This document shows, piece by piece, positions 53,230 through 62,343 of a DNA stretch of 64,000 nucleotides. The DNA is from WVZL01 sp041862375. Lineage in GTDB: Bacteria; Acidobacteriota; Aminicenantia; Aminicenantales; Aminicenantaceae. How positions within the stretch are numbered: the stretch's first letter is position 1; each line of letters begins with the position of its first letter. The translations under genes and the position numbers were made by a program. The stretch lies in contig JBGVTE010000109.1 of the NCBI GenBank assembly GCA_041862375.1, positions 1 through 64,000 on the forward strand, in the 5' to 3' direction. Under the pieces are notes generated by a model. The model made no database searches and was not told the DNA's origin. It saw only the letters and a list, made by a program, of their open reading frames with translations.

Positions 53230-54729
53230 TTATTCACAGGAATAGTGGAAAAATGAGCCATGATTTTTTTCTCTTCTTAGTTTATTATTAAGCCAGTAAA
53301 ATATTTTCTTTAGTACGGGTTGATGAATAGGATAATCTCTGAATAAATCTTTAATTGATGACAAGGTCATCATTTTATAACTTCTCTCTGCAGATTCAAT
53401 TCGAATAAAACGATGATCAACTTCAGGGAATATCGAAACCTCAAAGTCTGGGTGATGCACTCTCTCCAGTGCTTCCTCCAGCAATTCTGTCTCTGATGGA
53501 GGAACCATCCAATCAGATGTCCCAGAGATAATCAAGATCGGCATTTCTAACTTTTCCAAAGTCTTGAGCTGGTCATACTCCATGGCCTGGAGCATCCATA
53601 CAGGAGGAAGGGGATTAAATTTCTGTATTTTCTGGAACTCCTTGGATAATCCTTTTTCACTGAAATAGTCTTTATAAAGAATTAATTCTCGGCTTTTTAC
53701 TTTTTCTACCCAGAAATTAAGTCCCTCAAAACGAGCTTTCCTCTTATGCTGTGATTCTCCTCTAACTTCAGAAATGAATTTATTCTGCCTGATTAAATTA
53801 TAAGGCTCAGAGCTTGCCACACAAGCCAGCAAAACAAGGCCAGCTACTTCCGGCCGGTTAGAAGCAACCATAGTTGCTACTTTTCCTCCATAACTATGAC
53901 CTATTAAAAAAATTAAAGAGGAATTTAATTCTTTTCTCGATTTCATATAATTGAAAACGTTTTCTGCATCGCGGGCAAAATCATAAAGCCCCGCTGACTC
54001 AAAATGTCCTCCGCTTTGACCTACTCCCCTTTTGTCATAACGAATAACAGCAAATCCTTTTTCAGAGAAAAATTGCGCCATTTCTTTAAAAGTGGCATTA
54101 AAAAGCCCAAAAGTTTCATCTCGATCCTGTTTTCCTGAGCCATGTATGAGTACTATCCCTGGCCATTTTAAGGATGACCGAGATTTAGGAATAGTAAGCG
54201 TTGCTCCAAGCGTAATGTTTTCACTCGGAACTTTTATCTCATACGAATAAAACTGGCTTGAAAGCTTTCTTGTATGCACTGTTAATCCAAAGAGGAAAGA
54301 ATAAGAAATAAAAAATACTAAAAATAAATACATAAGAATCTTCCCTCGGAGGACGAAAGCTCCACCTAAAAAAGACGAAATTACGACTATAATGATTCCC
54401 CACGGAGTAAAGATAAACCAGCTGTTAGGAAACCAGCTAAGATATATATCACACGTTAAGATGAGAATAGATATTACAAATCCAATGCTTAAAGAAGGAA
54501 TAAAGGCTTTCCATTTTCGATATCTTCTTAAAAGAGCTATAAGCCAGCATGCCAGGATAGTGGGGATTATCAATCCAAATCCAGCGATGGCCTCCCTCAG
54601 CCTAGATAAGAAAGGAATCACTTTTAATGCTGGGTATAACAGAAATACTAAAATGACTCCAAAGAAAAAGGCAAGAAAACTACCTATTATATGTATGAGG
54701 ATGTCGAATAAAGTATCTTTCATCCTCAT
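53230..54729 (-). CDS. Alpha/beta hydrolase with N-terminal membrane domain
   Basis: A 499-aa protein. The first 150 residues form about five membrane helices (IGSFLAFFFGVILVFLLYPAL, GIIIVVISSFLGGAFVL, YLFLVFFISYSFLFGL), followed by an alpha/beta hydrolase with VLIHGSGKQDRDETFG (oxyanion region), GHSYGG (nucleophile S279), an Asp in ILIISGTSDWMVPP and the final His in VDHRFIR. It is similar to serine aminopeptidase-like or esterase-type hydrolases. A membrane-attached hydrolase of unknown substrate is the safe reading. It stands alone on the minus strand. Confidence 0.85.
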   Translation of the reverse strand: MRMKDTLFDILIHIIGSFLAFFFGVILVFLLYPALKVIPFLSRLREAIAGFGLIIPTILACWLIALLRRYRKWKAFIPSLSIGFVISILILTCDIYLSWFPNSWFIFTPWGIIIVVISSFLGGAFVLRGKILMYLFLVFFISYSFLFGLTVHTRKLSSQFYSYEIKVPSENITLGATLTIPKSRSSLKWPGIVLIHGSGKQDRDETFGLFNATFKEMAQFFSEKGFAVIRYDKRGVGQSGGHFESAGLYDFARDAENVFNYMKSRKELNSSLIFLIGHSYGGKVATMVASNRPEVAGLVLLACVASSEPYNLIRQNKFISEVRGESQHKRKARFEGLNFWVEKVKSRELILYKDYFSEKGLSKEFQKIQKFNPLPPVWMLQAMEYDQLKTLEKLEMPILIISGTSDWMVPPSETELLEEALERVHHPDFEVSIFPEVDHRFIRIESAERSYKMMTLSSIKDLFRDYPIHQPVLKKIFYWLNNKLRREKNHGSFFHYSCE

Positions 54730-54846
54730 TCTTTTCTGTACAATTGATACATTAAAACTACAGACAAGAAATTGTTAGCGTGTTTTTCCTAATACTATTT
54801 AAAATATAAAATTTATGAGGGCCTGAGCTTTCTAATCTTCCTTGGC

Positions 54847-56079
54847 CTACCTCTTGGACATCTTCCGCCTTTCATGTATATTCCCCGCTCGCTCCAGTAT
54901 TGTAACAATAACCAGAATAACCAAACACTGCAAAAGCAGAACAAGAGCAAGCGTAAGGCTTAGGTGGCGAATGACTGTAGCTGCCAATCCAAAACAAAAT
55001 GTCAGCACCAGAACAAGGATTACAGCGTACCGTTTTGACCGAAGGAGCGCTTCAAATCGATGGTGTATATGGTCTCTCCCTGTGTACTCAATCCACTGTC
55101 GGAAGTTCCGAACATCGCCTCTTAAAATTCGGGATACTGTTGTATGAAACATGTCGTATATCAGTACTCCAAAGATGAGTAAAGGGGGGGAGAGATTTAG
55201 CAAGGGATGGCCTACCGCCCATTCCCCGTGGACTGCTAATCCGGCGAGGAGAAACCCGATTAATGTGGCGCCTCCATCTCCGAGAAAGATTTCTGCCGGT
55301 TTCTTAAGTTTGAAATTATGGGGAAGAAATCCCAAGGAAGAACCTAGGATTGCAACGCTGACCCATCCAAGCTGCACCTGATCCGTTAAGAAAGCAATTG
55401 AGCCAAGGAAGGCAGACATGATGATTGCAAGTCCGGAAGCTAATCCATCCATACCATCAAAAAAATTAAAAGCATTAGTGATCCCAACAAACCACAGTAC
55501 TGTAAGAACTATGTTGGCTGCTTTTCCCACAATCAGGTCCTGCGGCAAAACCTTTAAAACTACTCCTGAGTAAATCATGAATAATGCTAGGACTACCTGA
55601 GTCAATAGTCTCAAGCGTGCAGAGACGCCCACAGTGTCCTCAACTACTCCAAGTGCAAAAAGAAGGCCAGAGCAGATTATAAGGCGTGCTATTTTTGGAT
55701 CCCAAATATTGTTCATCATCAGAGCAGTCAGGATTCCTGCGAATACAGCAATTCCTCCAAGTCGTGGTGTTGGACGGTCATGGATTTTCCGCCTGTCCGG
55801 CACATCCACTGCTCCAGTGAGCGTTGCAATAATCACAGCTGCGGAGCTCAACCACAGAGTGAGTGAACATGAGACGAGGAAGATATACATCCACCTTCCT
55901 GGAAATGTTTGGAGAGCAGTTCGTACAGGGTTTATGAGAAGGGCACAAAAACACAACAGACCGGCTCCCAGAATGAAGCGCCAAGAAAGAGCATAGCGCT
56001 GGAGCCAGTCTCGGAGCGGTACGTAACTGCTCTCGATGGGATTCTTTGAATCCTGCTTTCTGTTAGTAACGTCAGGCAT
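54847..56079 (-). CDS. WecA/TagO-type undecaprenyl-phosphate GlcNAc-1-P transferase
   Basis: A 410-aa polytopic enzyme (about 10-11 helices) of the PNPT family. The motifs VDVPDRRKIHDRPTPRLGGIAVF, NAFNFFDGMDGLASGLAI and IFLGDGGATLIGFLLA are diagnostic, and HHRFEALLRSKRYAV is the family's HHR-type loop. It transfers an N-acetylhexosamine phosphate from UDP-sugar to undecaprenyl phosphate, the first lipid-linked step of O-antigen, teichoic-acid-like or other glycan synthesis. It has long open frames on the opposite strand and looks more GC-rich than its neighbours, possible sign of transfer. No other glycan genes adjoin it. Confidence 0.93.
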   Translation of the reverse strand: MPDVTNRKQDSKNPIESSYVPLRDWLQRYALSWRFILGAGLLCFCALLINPVRTALQTFPGRWMYIFLVSCSLTLWLSSAAVIIATLTGAVDVPDRRKIHDRPTPRLGGIAVFAGILTALMMNNIWDPKIARLIICSGLLFALGVVEDTVGVSARLRLLTQVVLALFMIYSGVVLKVLPQDLIVGKAANIVLTVLWFVGITNAFNFFDGMDGLASGLAIIMSAFLGSIAFLTDQVQLGWVSVAILGSSLGFLPHNFKLKKPAEIFLGDGGATLIGFLLAGLAVHGEWAVGHPLLNLSPPLLIFGVLIYDMFHTTVSRILRGDVRNFRQWIEYTGRDHIHHRFEALLRSKRYAVILVLVLTFCFGLAATVIRHLSLTLALVLLLQCLVILVIVTILERAGNIHERRKMSKR

Positions 56080-56367
56080 TACTTAATTCTTTTTCAGTCA
56101 AACAAGTAATTTTATCTCGTATCCATAAACTCAAGGTATGAAGTAAAGCTTTGAATGTAAAAAATCAGGCGAATGCGACAGAGAGGGTTGGGTTGTGATA
56201 TACCAAAGAGAACGATCTTCTCAGATTTTCGTTTAGTCAAGATGATAAGAACTTACTTTTTGTCAATAGATTATATGAAAAATACAACAGCGTGTCAAAA
56301 CCTCATGCTCATCGTGAGCGTCTTTTTTTTCGTTATAAAAAATACTTCCATACTCATAAGTAGTCCC

Positions 56368-58146
56368 TCATTTCCCCTCTTCTACCTTACTGGCAGACAA
56401 TTCTCTGTCTTTGCCGTGTACAGTCAATCCTTTAACAAAACCACTGCCACCGACATTTAAACTGATGCGTACGTTGTATGCCAAATCCAGACGATAGCCT
56501 GCGAATTCATTACGCGATGTTGCCATAAAAGCTATTGAAGTATCGAGTGCTGACATTAGAGGACCAATGCCAATATTTTTTTTATCACGCCATAGCATCT
56601 CAAAAAAGATACTTCCTTTCTCCCCCTTTAGCTGGATACATGTTCTCACCTCGCTCTCTTCGCCAATTCCAGATGGGAATGTACCAACTGCTATTACGTT
56701 CTGAATTTCACCTGTCCTTTTTTTATACCGGCGGATTCTCATTTCAATAAACTGACGAACCCGTTCAAGCCTTTTTTCTTTGTTAAAGAGCACTTCTCCA
56801 AAGGGCTTATAATCGCCCTTTAAGGCGGCCTCAAAAATAGACACTGAAAGTTTGTTCAGTTCTTTTAAAACACCTGAATCTGCTTTCTCAATGGAAAAAA
56901 ACGTAGTAATGGCATCTTCTTCTTTTGGATGGACTACCAGCCCTCCACCCTTTGCTTCTACATCTAGTTCCCCTCCGCTTGAGAGCAAGTATTTGCCCTC
57001 GAACTTCTTTAGGCTCTCATTATCCAAAGTTATTACTGAAGGCGGCATTACAACATTTCCTCCAAAGACAAGAGTTTCAATATTATCCCTTACAACCTCA
57101 AAAAGCGGTTTCCTGCCATAACTTTGGTTGCAGAAGAGAATAGTTACAACATCAGCATCAATATATCGCCGCATTTCTGCGCTGTTACCCAACAAACTAC
57201 CGCCATCATGCTGGATGAGAGTTCCGTGCTCGGTTTTTAATACATCCCAGCCATAACCATAGTCATTCAAATATGGTGTAAATATTTTTTTCTTAACTTC
57301 AGCCGAAATAATTTCATCTGTGTTCAGAGCAATATGCCATTTGTACATATCTCCTATTGTTGACAAGATCCCTCCGTTTCCTAAAAGATTCCAGTACGGA
57401 TAGGATTTTTCTAAGGGAGTACCATTATCTTTATCTCCAACATACCAGTGAGCTACAACTCTTTTGTCCCACTGAGGCATTCTGTATCCAGTAAATTCCA
57501 TTCCTGCTGGCTTGAATAACTGTTCATTCAGAAACTCCTCGTAACTCTTCCTTGATACTTTCTCTATAATAGCTGCCAGCATACTGTAACCAGCATTGGA
57601 ATATCCAAACCGTTCCCCTGGCTTAAAAAGCAAGGGCGCATCAAGGATTTTTTGTACTGTTTCATCCCTAGCTGCTCTTTCATAATCCATTCCTGTAAAA
57701 TTAACCACTCCCGAAGTATGGGTCAACAGGTGATGAATTGTAATCCCTTTTTTCTCTCTTGGAACATTTTTAAAAAATTTGGATATAGGGTCATCTGTAC
57801 TCAATTTTCTGCGCATCTCTAATTTCATAATCCCGGCTGCAGTAAACTGTTTTGTAACCGAACCAGTACTAAATACAGTCTCGGATGTATTGGGTACATT
57901 TAAAGATCTAATTGCCACGCCGTACCCTTTGTTGAGCATAATGTTCCCACTTTTTGCAACAAGTAGTGCTCCAGAAAACCCGAACGGACTTATCCGGCTC
58001 AAGTATTTGTCAACTCTTCTCCCGAGAACTCCTTCAACTATGCCTCTCTCCCTGTCTACTATGAGAGAAATACTGTCGTTTATGAGAGCATAAGAAAACG
58101 ATACAATAAAGAGAAATAATAATAAGCAAGCCAAATGATTTTTCAT
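56368..58146 (-). CDS. Secreted serine hydrolase, beta-lactamase class C family
   Basis: A 592-aa exported protein (signal peptide MKNHLACLLLFLFIVSFSYA). The catalytic domain has SxxK at S96-K99 (STGSVTKQ), YSN at Y182-N184 and an HDGG triad-type motif near residue 290, all typical of the penicillin-binding/class C esterase group. The C-terminal third (residues about 400-592) is a beta-rich extension (YLLSSGGELDVEAKGGG, VSLNVGG-like) found in such proteins. D-Ala-D-Ala peptidase, esterase and beta-lactamase activities are all possible. It is monocistronic. Confidence 0.9.
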   Translation of the reverse strand: MKNHLACLLLFLFIVSFSYALINDSISLIVDRERGIVEGVLGRRVDKYLSRISPFGFSGALLVAKSGNIMLNKGYGVAIRSLNVPNTSETVFSTGSVTKQFTAAGIMKLEMRRKLSTDDPISKFFKNVPREKKGITIHHLLTHTSGVVNFTGMDYERAARDETVQKILDAPLLFKPGERFGYSNAGYSMLAAIIEKVSRKSYEEFLNEQLFKPAGMEFTGYRMPQWDKRVVAHWYVGDKDNGTPLEKSYPYWNLLGNGGILSTIGDMYKWHIALNTDEIISAEVKKKIFTPYLNDYGYGWDVLKTEHGTLIQHDGGSLLGNSAEMRRYIDADVVTILFCNQSYGRKPLFEVVRDNIETLVFGGNVVMPPSVITLDNESLKKFEGKYLLSSGGELDVEAKGGGLVVHPKEEDAITTFFSIEKADSGVLKELNKLSVSIFEAALKGDYKPFGEVLFNKEKRLERVRQFIEMRIRRYKKRTGEIQNVIAVGTFPSGIGEESEVRTCIQLKGEKGSIFFEMLWRDKKNIGIGPLMSALDTSIAFMATSRNEFAGYRLDLAYNVRISLNVGGSGFVKGLTVHGKDRELSASKVEEGK

Positions 58147-58322
58147 AGTACCTTTCCCTCAGTATCTCCAGATATTCTTCAATTATACATATTTTATCAA
58201 AGGAAAAAAGTTGCAGAAAACTCCCCCAAAGAAGAATGCCGAGGTAACAATACGATAATTTAGGGGATGTATGTTACGAGGGGTTCTTAATTGATAATTC
58301 TAAGAATCTTCTCTTTGAGATA

Positions 58323-58625
58323 TCACTTTCTATATGGCTTAAAATCCCCACGCCTTTCAAACCCAGATTCTCTTCTTCTCGCTCTATTAACCTTAAGCTT
58401 TCGGGATTTTAATTCGTGACCATCCAATAGATCAATCGCTTGCTGGACTTGCTCATCGTCCTCGAATTCAGCAAATCCAAAACCTTTAGATTTATTGGTA
58501 AATCTGTCTCTTATAATCTTAATCTCCTTCAGTTTCAATCCCTTCTCCTCAATAACCCTTTGAAGCTCTTCCTCATCTATACTGTACTCCAAATTCCCAA
58601 TATACACCTTGTTTTGCTCTTCCAT
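58323..58625 (-). CDS. RRM-type RNA-binding protein
   Basis: A 100-aa single RNA recognition motif protein with RNP2 KVYIGNLEY and RNP1 KGFGFAEFEDD, followed by an Arg/Lys-rich tail (RARRRESGFERRGDFK). It matches the small bacterial Rbp type. It would bind single-stranded RNA. AAGGAGTTATA stands before the ATG. It is monocistronic. Confidence 0.93.
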   Translation of the reverse strand: MEEQNKVYIGNLEYSIDEEELQRVIEEKGLKLKEIKIIRDRFTNKSKGFGFAEFEDDEQVQQAIDLLDGHELKSRKLKVNRARRRESGFERRGDFKPYRK

Positions 58626-58823
58626 TATAACTCCTTAATAAAATGCTACCCATCAAAGCAACCTTTTCAGGGCTTATTCTTTTTGCATCTTCCTCCTTTT
58701 AAATATTTTCTCGTTTGCGCAGAGCATTCATTATCTCTACTTCTATTCTTATTGTACAAGTTCCCATAATACCATTTATAAGAATATTTTAAAAGGGGGC
58801 ATAAAAAAATTATTTAACTCTAT

Positions 58824-60347
58824 CTATCTTTTAATTTCTACTATTCTTTTTTCCAGCTTATAATCTAGCACTTCATGCTTCTCCATCCACTCCATTAATA
58901 TTTGGTCCAAAGGAAGTTCTGTGTCTCTCGGATCAATAACAGATAAACCAAAGTACTTATCTTTACCGTGTTCAACAAGATAGTCGTTACTGACGGCAAC
59001 ATATACCTCTTTAGGCAATAGAACTTTTCCTTCTTTAACTAATACTTCTCCATTAATTTCCACATAGTCTACTCTATCTCCAAATGGCTTTACTTCCTTT
59101 ACAAAATACTTGTATTTAATCCCTGAAACCTGTAGCCTATCGCGGCCTCTTTCAACGTCGTACTCAAGTGCATCCTTAAGTTGCTGGCCGGAAAATTTAA
59201 ATACAACAAGTGTGTTGTGGAAGGGGCAAACATCAAACACATCAGACTTGGTAACGGAACCGGCCTTGATACCTGCTCTGATTCCTCCGCTGTTGTGAAG
59301 TCCGATTTGAGCACCTGTCTTCCACCGCATGACATCCGTAATCCAATTTCCTAGCACACTTTCTACTGGATTCCCCTCTATAGAATGATCAAATTCCGCT
59401 TTTCCAATGACTTTAGCATATTCTTTCTCGATTGATGCATCTACTTCTTTAACTAACGCAGTAACTTTAGAAGATGGGCTCAAGTCGACATCTGCCCACA
59501 GCCAGACGAGCTTATCTTCATGAGCCGTGACTCTGTCCTCTTCTACCTCTACTTTTAAATATCCAAGAGTTCTTTGATGCCCGAGGGTTGATTTAACTAA
59601 CACTCCATCGACTTCTATAAATTTCCCATCTTCAGAGGCCACGAGAACCACATCGATATTTCCAACATTCTTGGCAACTCTTACTCCTTCATCCATCCCC
59701 CCATGAAGGACAACAACAATCAGATCTGTCTCTTCATCCAAGTCAGGGACATACGAATTTAAAGTAGGTATAATTGGAAGAACATCCAAGCCCTCAACGC
59801 TTTCTTTAGAAACCTCTTCTAAAAAGTTTTCTTCCATCACTGCTATTATTCCAACTTTCAGTCCCCCTATATCAAAAACGTGGTAAGGTTGTGATAAAAA
59901 AAGCCTTCCTGATTTTTTATAGACTATGTTGGACATCACTGCTGGAAATGTGGCTAATCTTGCAATTCCCAATGCATTCTTCTTTCCTTTGTCAAAATCA
60001 TGGTTTCCAAAACAGAAAATATCGTATCCAAGTCTGTTTAAAAATTCTATCATCACTCCGCCAATCACACCTTCGTATTCTATTTCTGAGGCTAAAGTGC
60101 CGGTCATGATATCTCCTGTCTCAACTATCAGGACGTTTTTCTCTGTAGCTCTAACTTTGTTTATGTAATGACTTGTTGCCTCCATGCCGCCCACTAATCT
60201 TAATTTCCCTCCTATATTAATCTTTTTTGGCTTATAGGTACCATGGGTATCGTTGGAATGAATCAAGGTAATCGTTTTTGAGTATAGCGGACAGACTAGA
60301 ATAAATACAAAACATAAAACTGCTGCAAATGAGAAAGCCTTTTTCAC
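58824..60347 (-). CDS. Secreted 5'-nucleotidase / metallophosphatase, UshA-like
   Basis: A 507-aa exported enzyme of the UshA/CpdB family. The N-terminal metallophosphatase domain shows LIHSNDTHGTYKP, VETGDIMTG, FGNHDFDKG and VVLHGGMDE, the full dinuclear metal site. The C-terminal substrate domain has IGLHNSGGIRAGIKAGSVT and the FxxTLVVFKFSGQQLKDAL region. It hydrolyses nucleotides in the periplasm, releasing nucleosides and phosphate. Start is GTG. It stands alone. Confidence 0.93.
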   Translation of the reverse strand: MKKAFSFAAVLCFVFILVCPLYSKTITLIHSNDTHGTYKPKKINIGGKLRLVGGMEATSHYINKVRATEKNVLIVETGDIMTGTLASEIEYEGVIGGVMIEFLNRLGYDIFCFGNHDFDKGKKNALGIARLATFPAVMSNIVYKKSGRLFLSQPYHVFDIGGLKVGIIAVMEENFLEEVSKESVEGLDVLPIIPTLNSYVPDLDEETDLIVVVLHGGMDEGVRVAKNVGNIDVVLVASEDGKFIEVDGVLVKSTLGHQRTLGYLKVEVEEDRVTAHEDKLVWLWADVDLSPSSKVTALVKEVDASIEKEYAKVIGKAEFDHSIEGNPVESVLGNWITDVMRWKTGAQIGLHNSGGIRAGIKAGSVTKSDVFDVCPFHNTLVVFKFSGQQLKDALEYDVERGRDRLQVSGIKYKYFVKEVKPFGDRVDYVEINGEVLVKEGKVLLPKEVYVAVSNDYLVEHGKDKYFGLSVIDPRDTELPLDQILMEWMEKHEVLDYKLEKRIVEIKR

Positions 60348-60553
60348 TAAAATATCCTTCTTTATACGACTCTCGTTATCTTACTCGCAGATCAAAATAA
60401 AAATTTGTTAAAACTAATAGCACAGTAAAAGCACGATGTCAAAAAATTTAACACTTAAATCGAAGCATTTACAAATCCGTGATAATAAATACAAAAAGTC
60501 TTTGGGAATGGCTGAAGAGATCATTGAAGATTTAGCCCTTTACTGTTCTGTTT

Positions 60554-60925
60554 TTACTTCTTTCTTCTCCAGTCTATCATATTTGTGTAAACCGAGGCTA
60601 ATAAAGCCAGCGTGAGGAATGAAATAGCTAGAATATCTACAAGTTTCTCACTGATATTAAGTCCAGTAATTGATTCGATAAGGAATTTTATATAAGAAGA
60701 AGGCATATCATAATAGCCTAATTTTTCTCGAACCTGCCAATGCCATTCGGTGCTCGGACAGAAGCCAAAACCATACCAAATGCCTAAAATAAACCAGGAG
60801 AAAGCGGTCAGTGACAAGACTACAAGATTAGCTACCCTCGTTTTTTTCCACATCCAGCCGAATAAGTTAAAAATAATCAGTGTGGAATGGAACACGAAAA
60901 AGAATTTGTCAAAGAAGGCATACAT
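60554..60925 (-). CDS. DUF2784 family membrane protein
   Basis: A 123-aa protein with four predicted membrane helices. It matches DUF2784 from memory through the helix order, the motif FGFCPSTEWHWQVREKLGYYD, and the final YTNMIDWRR. AGAGGGATATA precedes the ATG. Function unknown; there is no operon partner. The assignment is by memory of the family pattern. Confidence 0.75.
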   Translation of the reverse strand: MYAFFDKFFFVFHSTLIIFNLFGWMWKKTRVANLVVLSLTAFSWFILGIWYGFGFCPSTEWHWQVREKLGYYDMPSSYIKFLIESITGLNISEKLVDILAISFLTLALLASVYTNMIDWRRKK

Positions 60926-61216
60926 TATATCCCTCTTCCTAAATATAATTTCCTGTGACGAAAATCAAGTAAAACTATGGTAAGCTTTTTTAGACCTCTA
61001 GGTGAGGGAAAAGCTACTAGCTATCATCTAAAAATACTCAAACTAAAGCTGTTTGACTTTAGGATTACCTTGTGCTAATGCTAATTCGCTCGATTTTTTA
61101 TAAATAATCGTCTCAGTATGATACGGTATAATTTAAATTTACACCGGCTGAAAGAAAAGTACACATTTTAGGAATATTTATGAGGTTTTATAGAACAAGT
61201 TTTGGTAAGGGAAATA

Positions 61217-62275
61217 GTGATTATAGAAAAAAATACAAGAAAGCCGCTTAAAATTATCCATACAACTGCTCCCTTAAGGATAAACGACATCGGAGGCTGG
61301 ACAGATACTTGGTTCTCAGGAGAAGGAAAAGTCTTAAACATAGCAGTCTCGCCCTTAGTCAAAGTACAAATCACATTGTTTGAAAACAAAGAAAAAAGAG
61401 AGGATCGAGTCTTGATCCGAGCTGAAAACTATGGGGATACTTTCCGTGTTAATCCTGAAAAGCCAGACTATAGCCAACATCCTCTCCTTCAGGGGACAAT
61501 TAATTCTATGTCTATTCCAAAGGATTTTGAGCTTGACATTAGTCTTCTTTCTCATGTGCCCGCAGGAAGCTCCACAGGAACGTCAGCCGCTGTCTGTGTT
61601 TCCCTCTTAGGAGCCCTTAACCTTCTTACTGCTCAAAAACACTCACTTGATGACATTATTTCATTAGCACACAGAGTTGAGACCAAAAAATTGGGATTAC
61701 AGAGTGGAATCCAGGATCAAATATGTGCTGCCTACGGAGGTATCTGCTTTATCAACATGTATAGTTATCCCAAGGCTCATATTACAAAACTAGAATTGGA
61801 GAAAAGAGTCGAGCAGGAGTTAGGTCGACGTCTCTGTTTAATATACTTGGGACAATCTCACAGCTCATCAGCTCTTCACGATGAAGTAATAGCTTTTCTT
61901 GAAAGAAAGGGTTCCCAGTTCAAAATGATTCGCAAACTTAGAGATTTAGCTGTGTCCGCAAAAGATCATTTACTCAATGGCGATCTGGATTCTTTTGGGG
62001 ATGTAATGATTGAAAACAACGAATCTCAGAGATCTCTCCATGAAGAGCTTATATCTGAGGAGGCTGATTCAGTTATCCGGATTGCAAAAAAATTTAAGGC
62101 TGCTGGTTGGAAAGTAAACGGAGCGGGAGGAAAAGGAGGATCTTTAACTATCCTGAGCAACAATGAGGAAAAATTGAAAACGGGGATGCTTCGAGAAATA
62201 AATGCTTTAAGCAAGGGAATACAATCTATTCCAATTTCTTTGGCTGTTTCAGGGCTCAAATCATGGACTCAATAG
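61217..62275 (+). CDS. GHMP-family sugar kinase
   Basis: A 352-aa GHMP kinase. The N-terminal PLRINDIGGWTDTWFSGEG matches the substrate loop of the heptose-7-phosphate/fucose kinase branch, with the ATP-binding loop VPAGSSTGTSAAVCVSLLG and the C-terminal KVNGAGGKGGSLTILS loop. GTG 61217 follows AAGGGAAATA and is preferred to TTG 61202. The sugar is not certain: D-glycero-D-manno-heptose-7-P or L-fucose are both plausible. It precedes a secreted heparinase-like gene by 68 bp, suggesting that the kinase handles sugars released by that enzyme (inference). Confidence 0.85.
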   Translation: MIIEKNTRKPLKIIHTTAPLRINDIGGWTDTWFSGEGKVLNIAVSPLVKVQITLFENKEKREDRVLIRAENYGDTFRVNPEKPDYSQHPLLQGTINSMSIPKDFELDISLLSHVPAGSSTGTSAAVCVSLLGALNLLTAQKHSLDDIISLAHRVETKKLGLQSGIQDQICAAYGGICFINMYSYPKAHITKLELEKRVEQELGRRLCLIYLGQSHSSSALHDEVIAFLERKGSQFKMIRKLRDLAVSAKDHLLNGDLDSFGDVMIENNESQRSLHEELISEEADSVIRIAKKFKAAGWKVNGAGGKGGSLTILSNNEEKLKTGMLREINALSKGIQSIPISLAVSGLKSWTQ

Positions 62276-62343
62276 CTTCCTTATCCAGGTAACTATTTTT
62301 AAGAGATTTAACAGGAAATCGCATTAAATGGAGGAAAAAATCA

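Noticed and set aside
56300..56331. Hairpin GCTCA/TGAGC followed by a T-run on the plus strand
   Set aside because: No plus-strand gene ends nearby and the stem is only 5 bp; on the minus strand, where the neighbouring genes lie, it has no T-tail.
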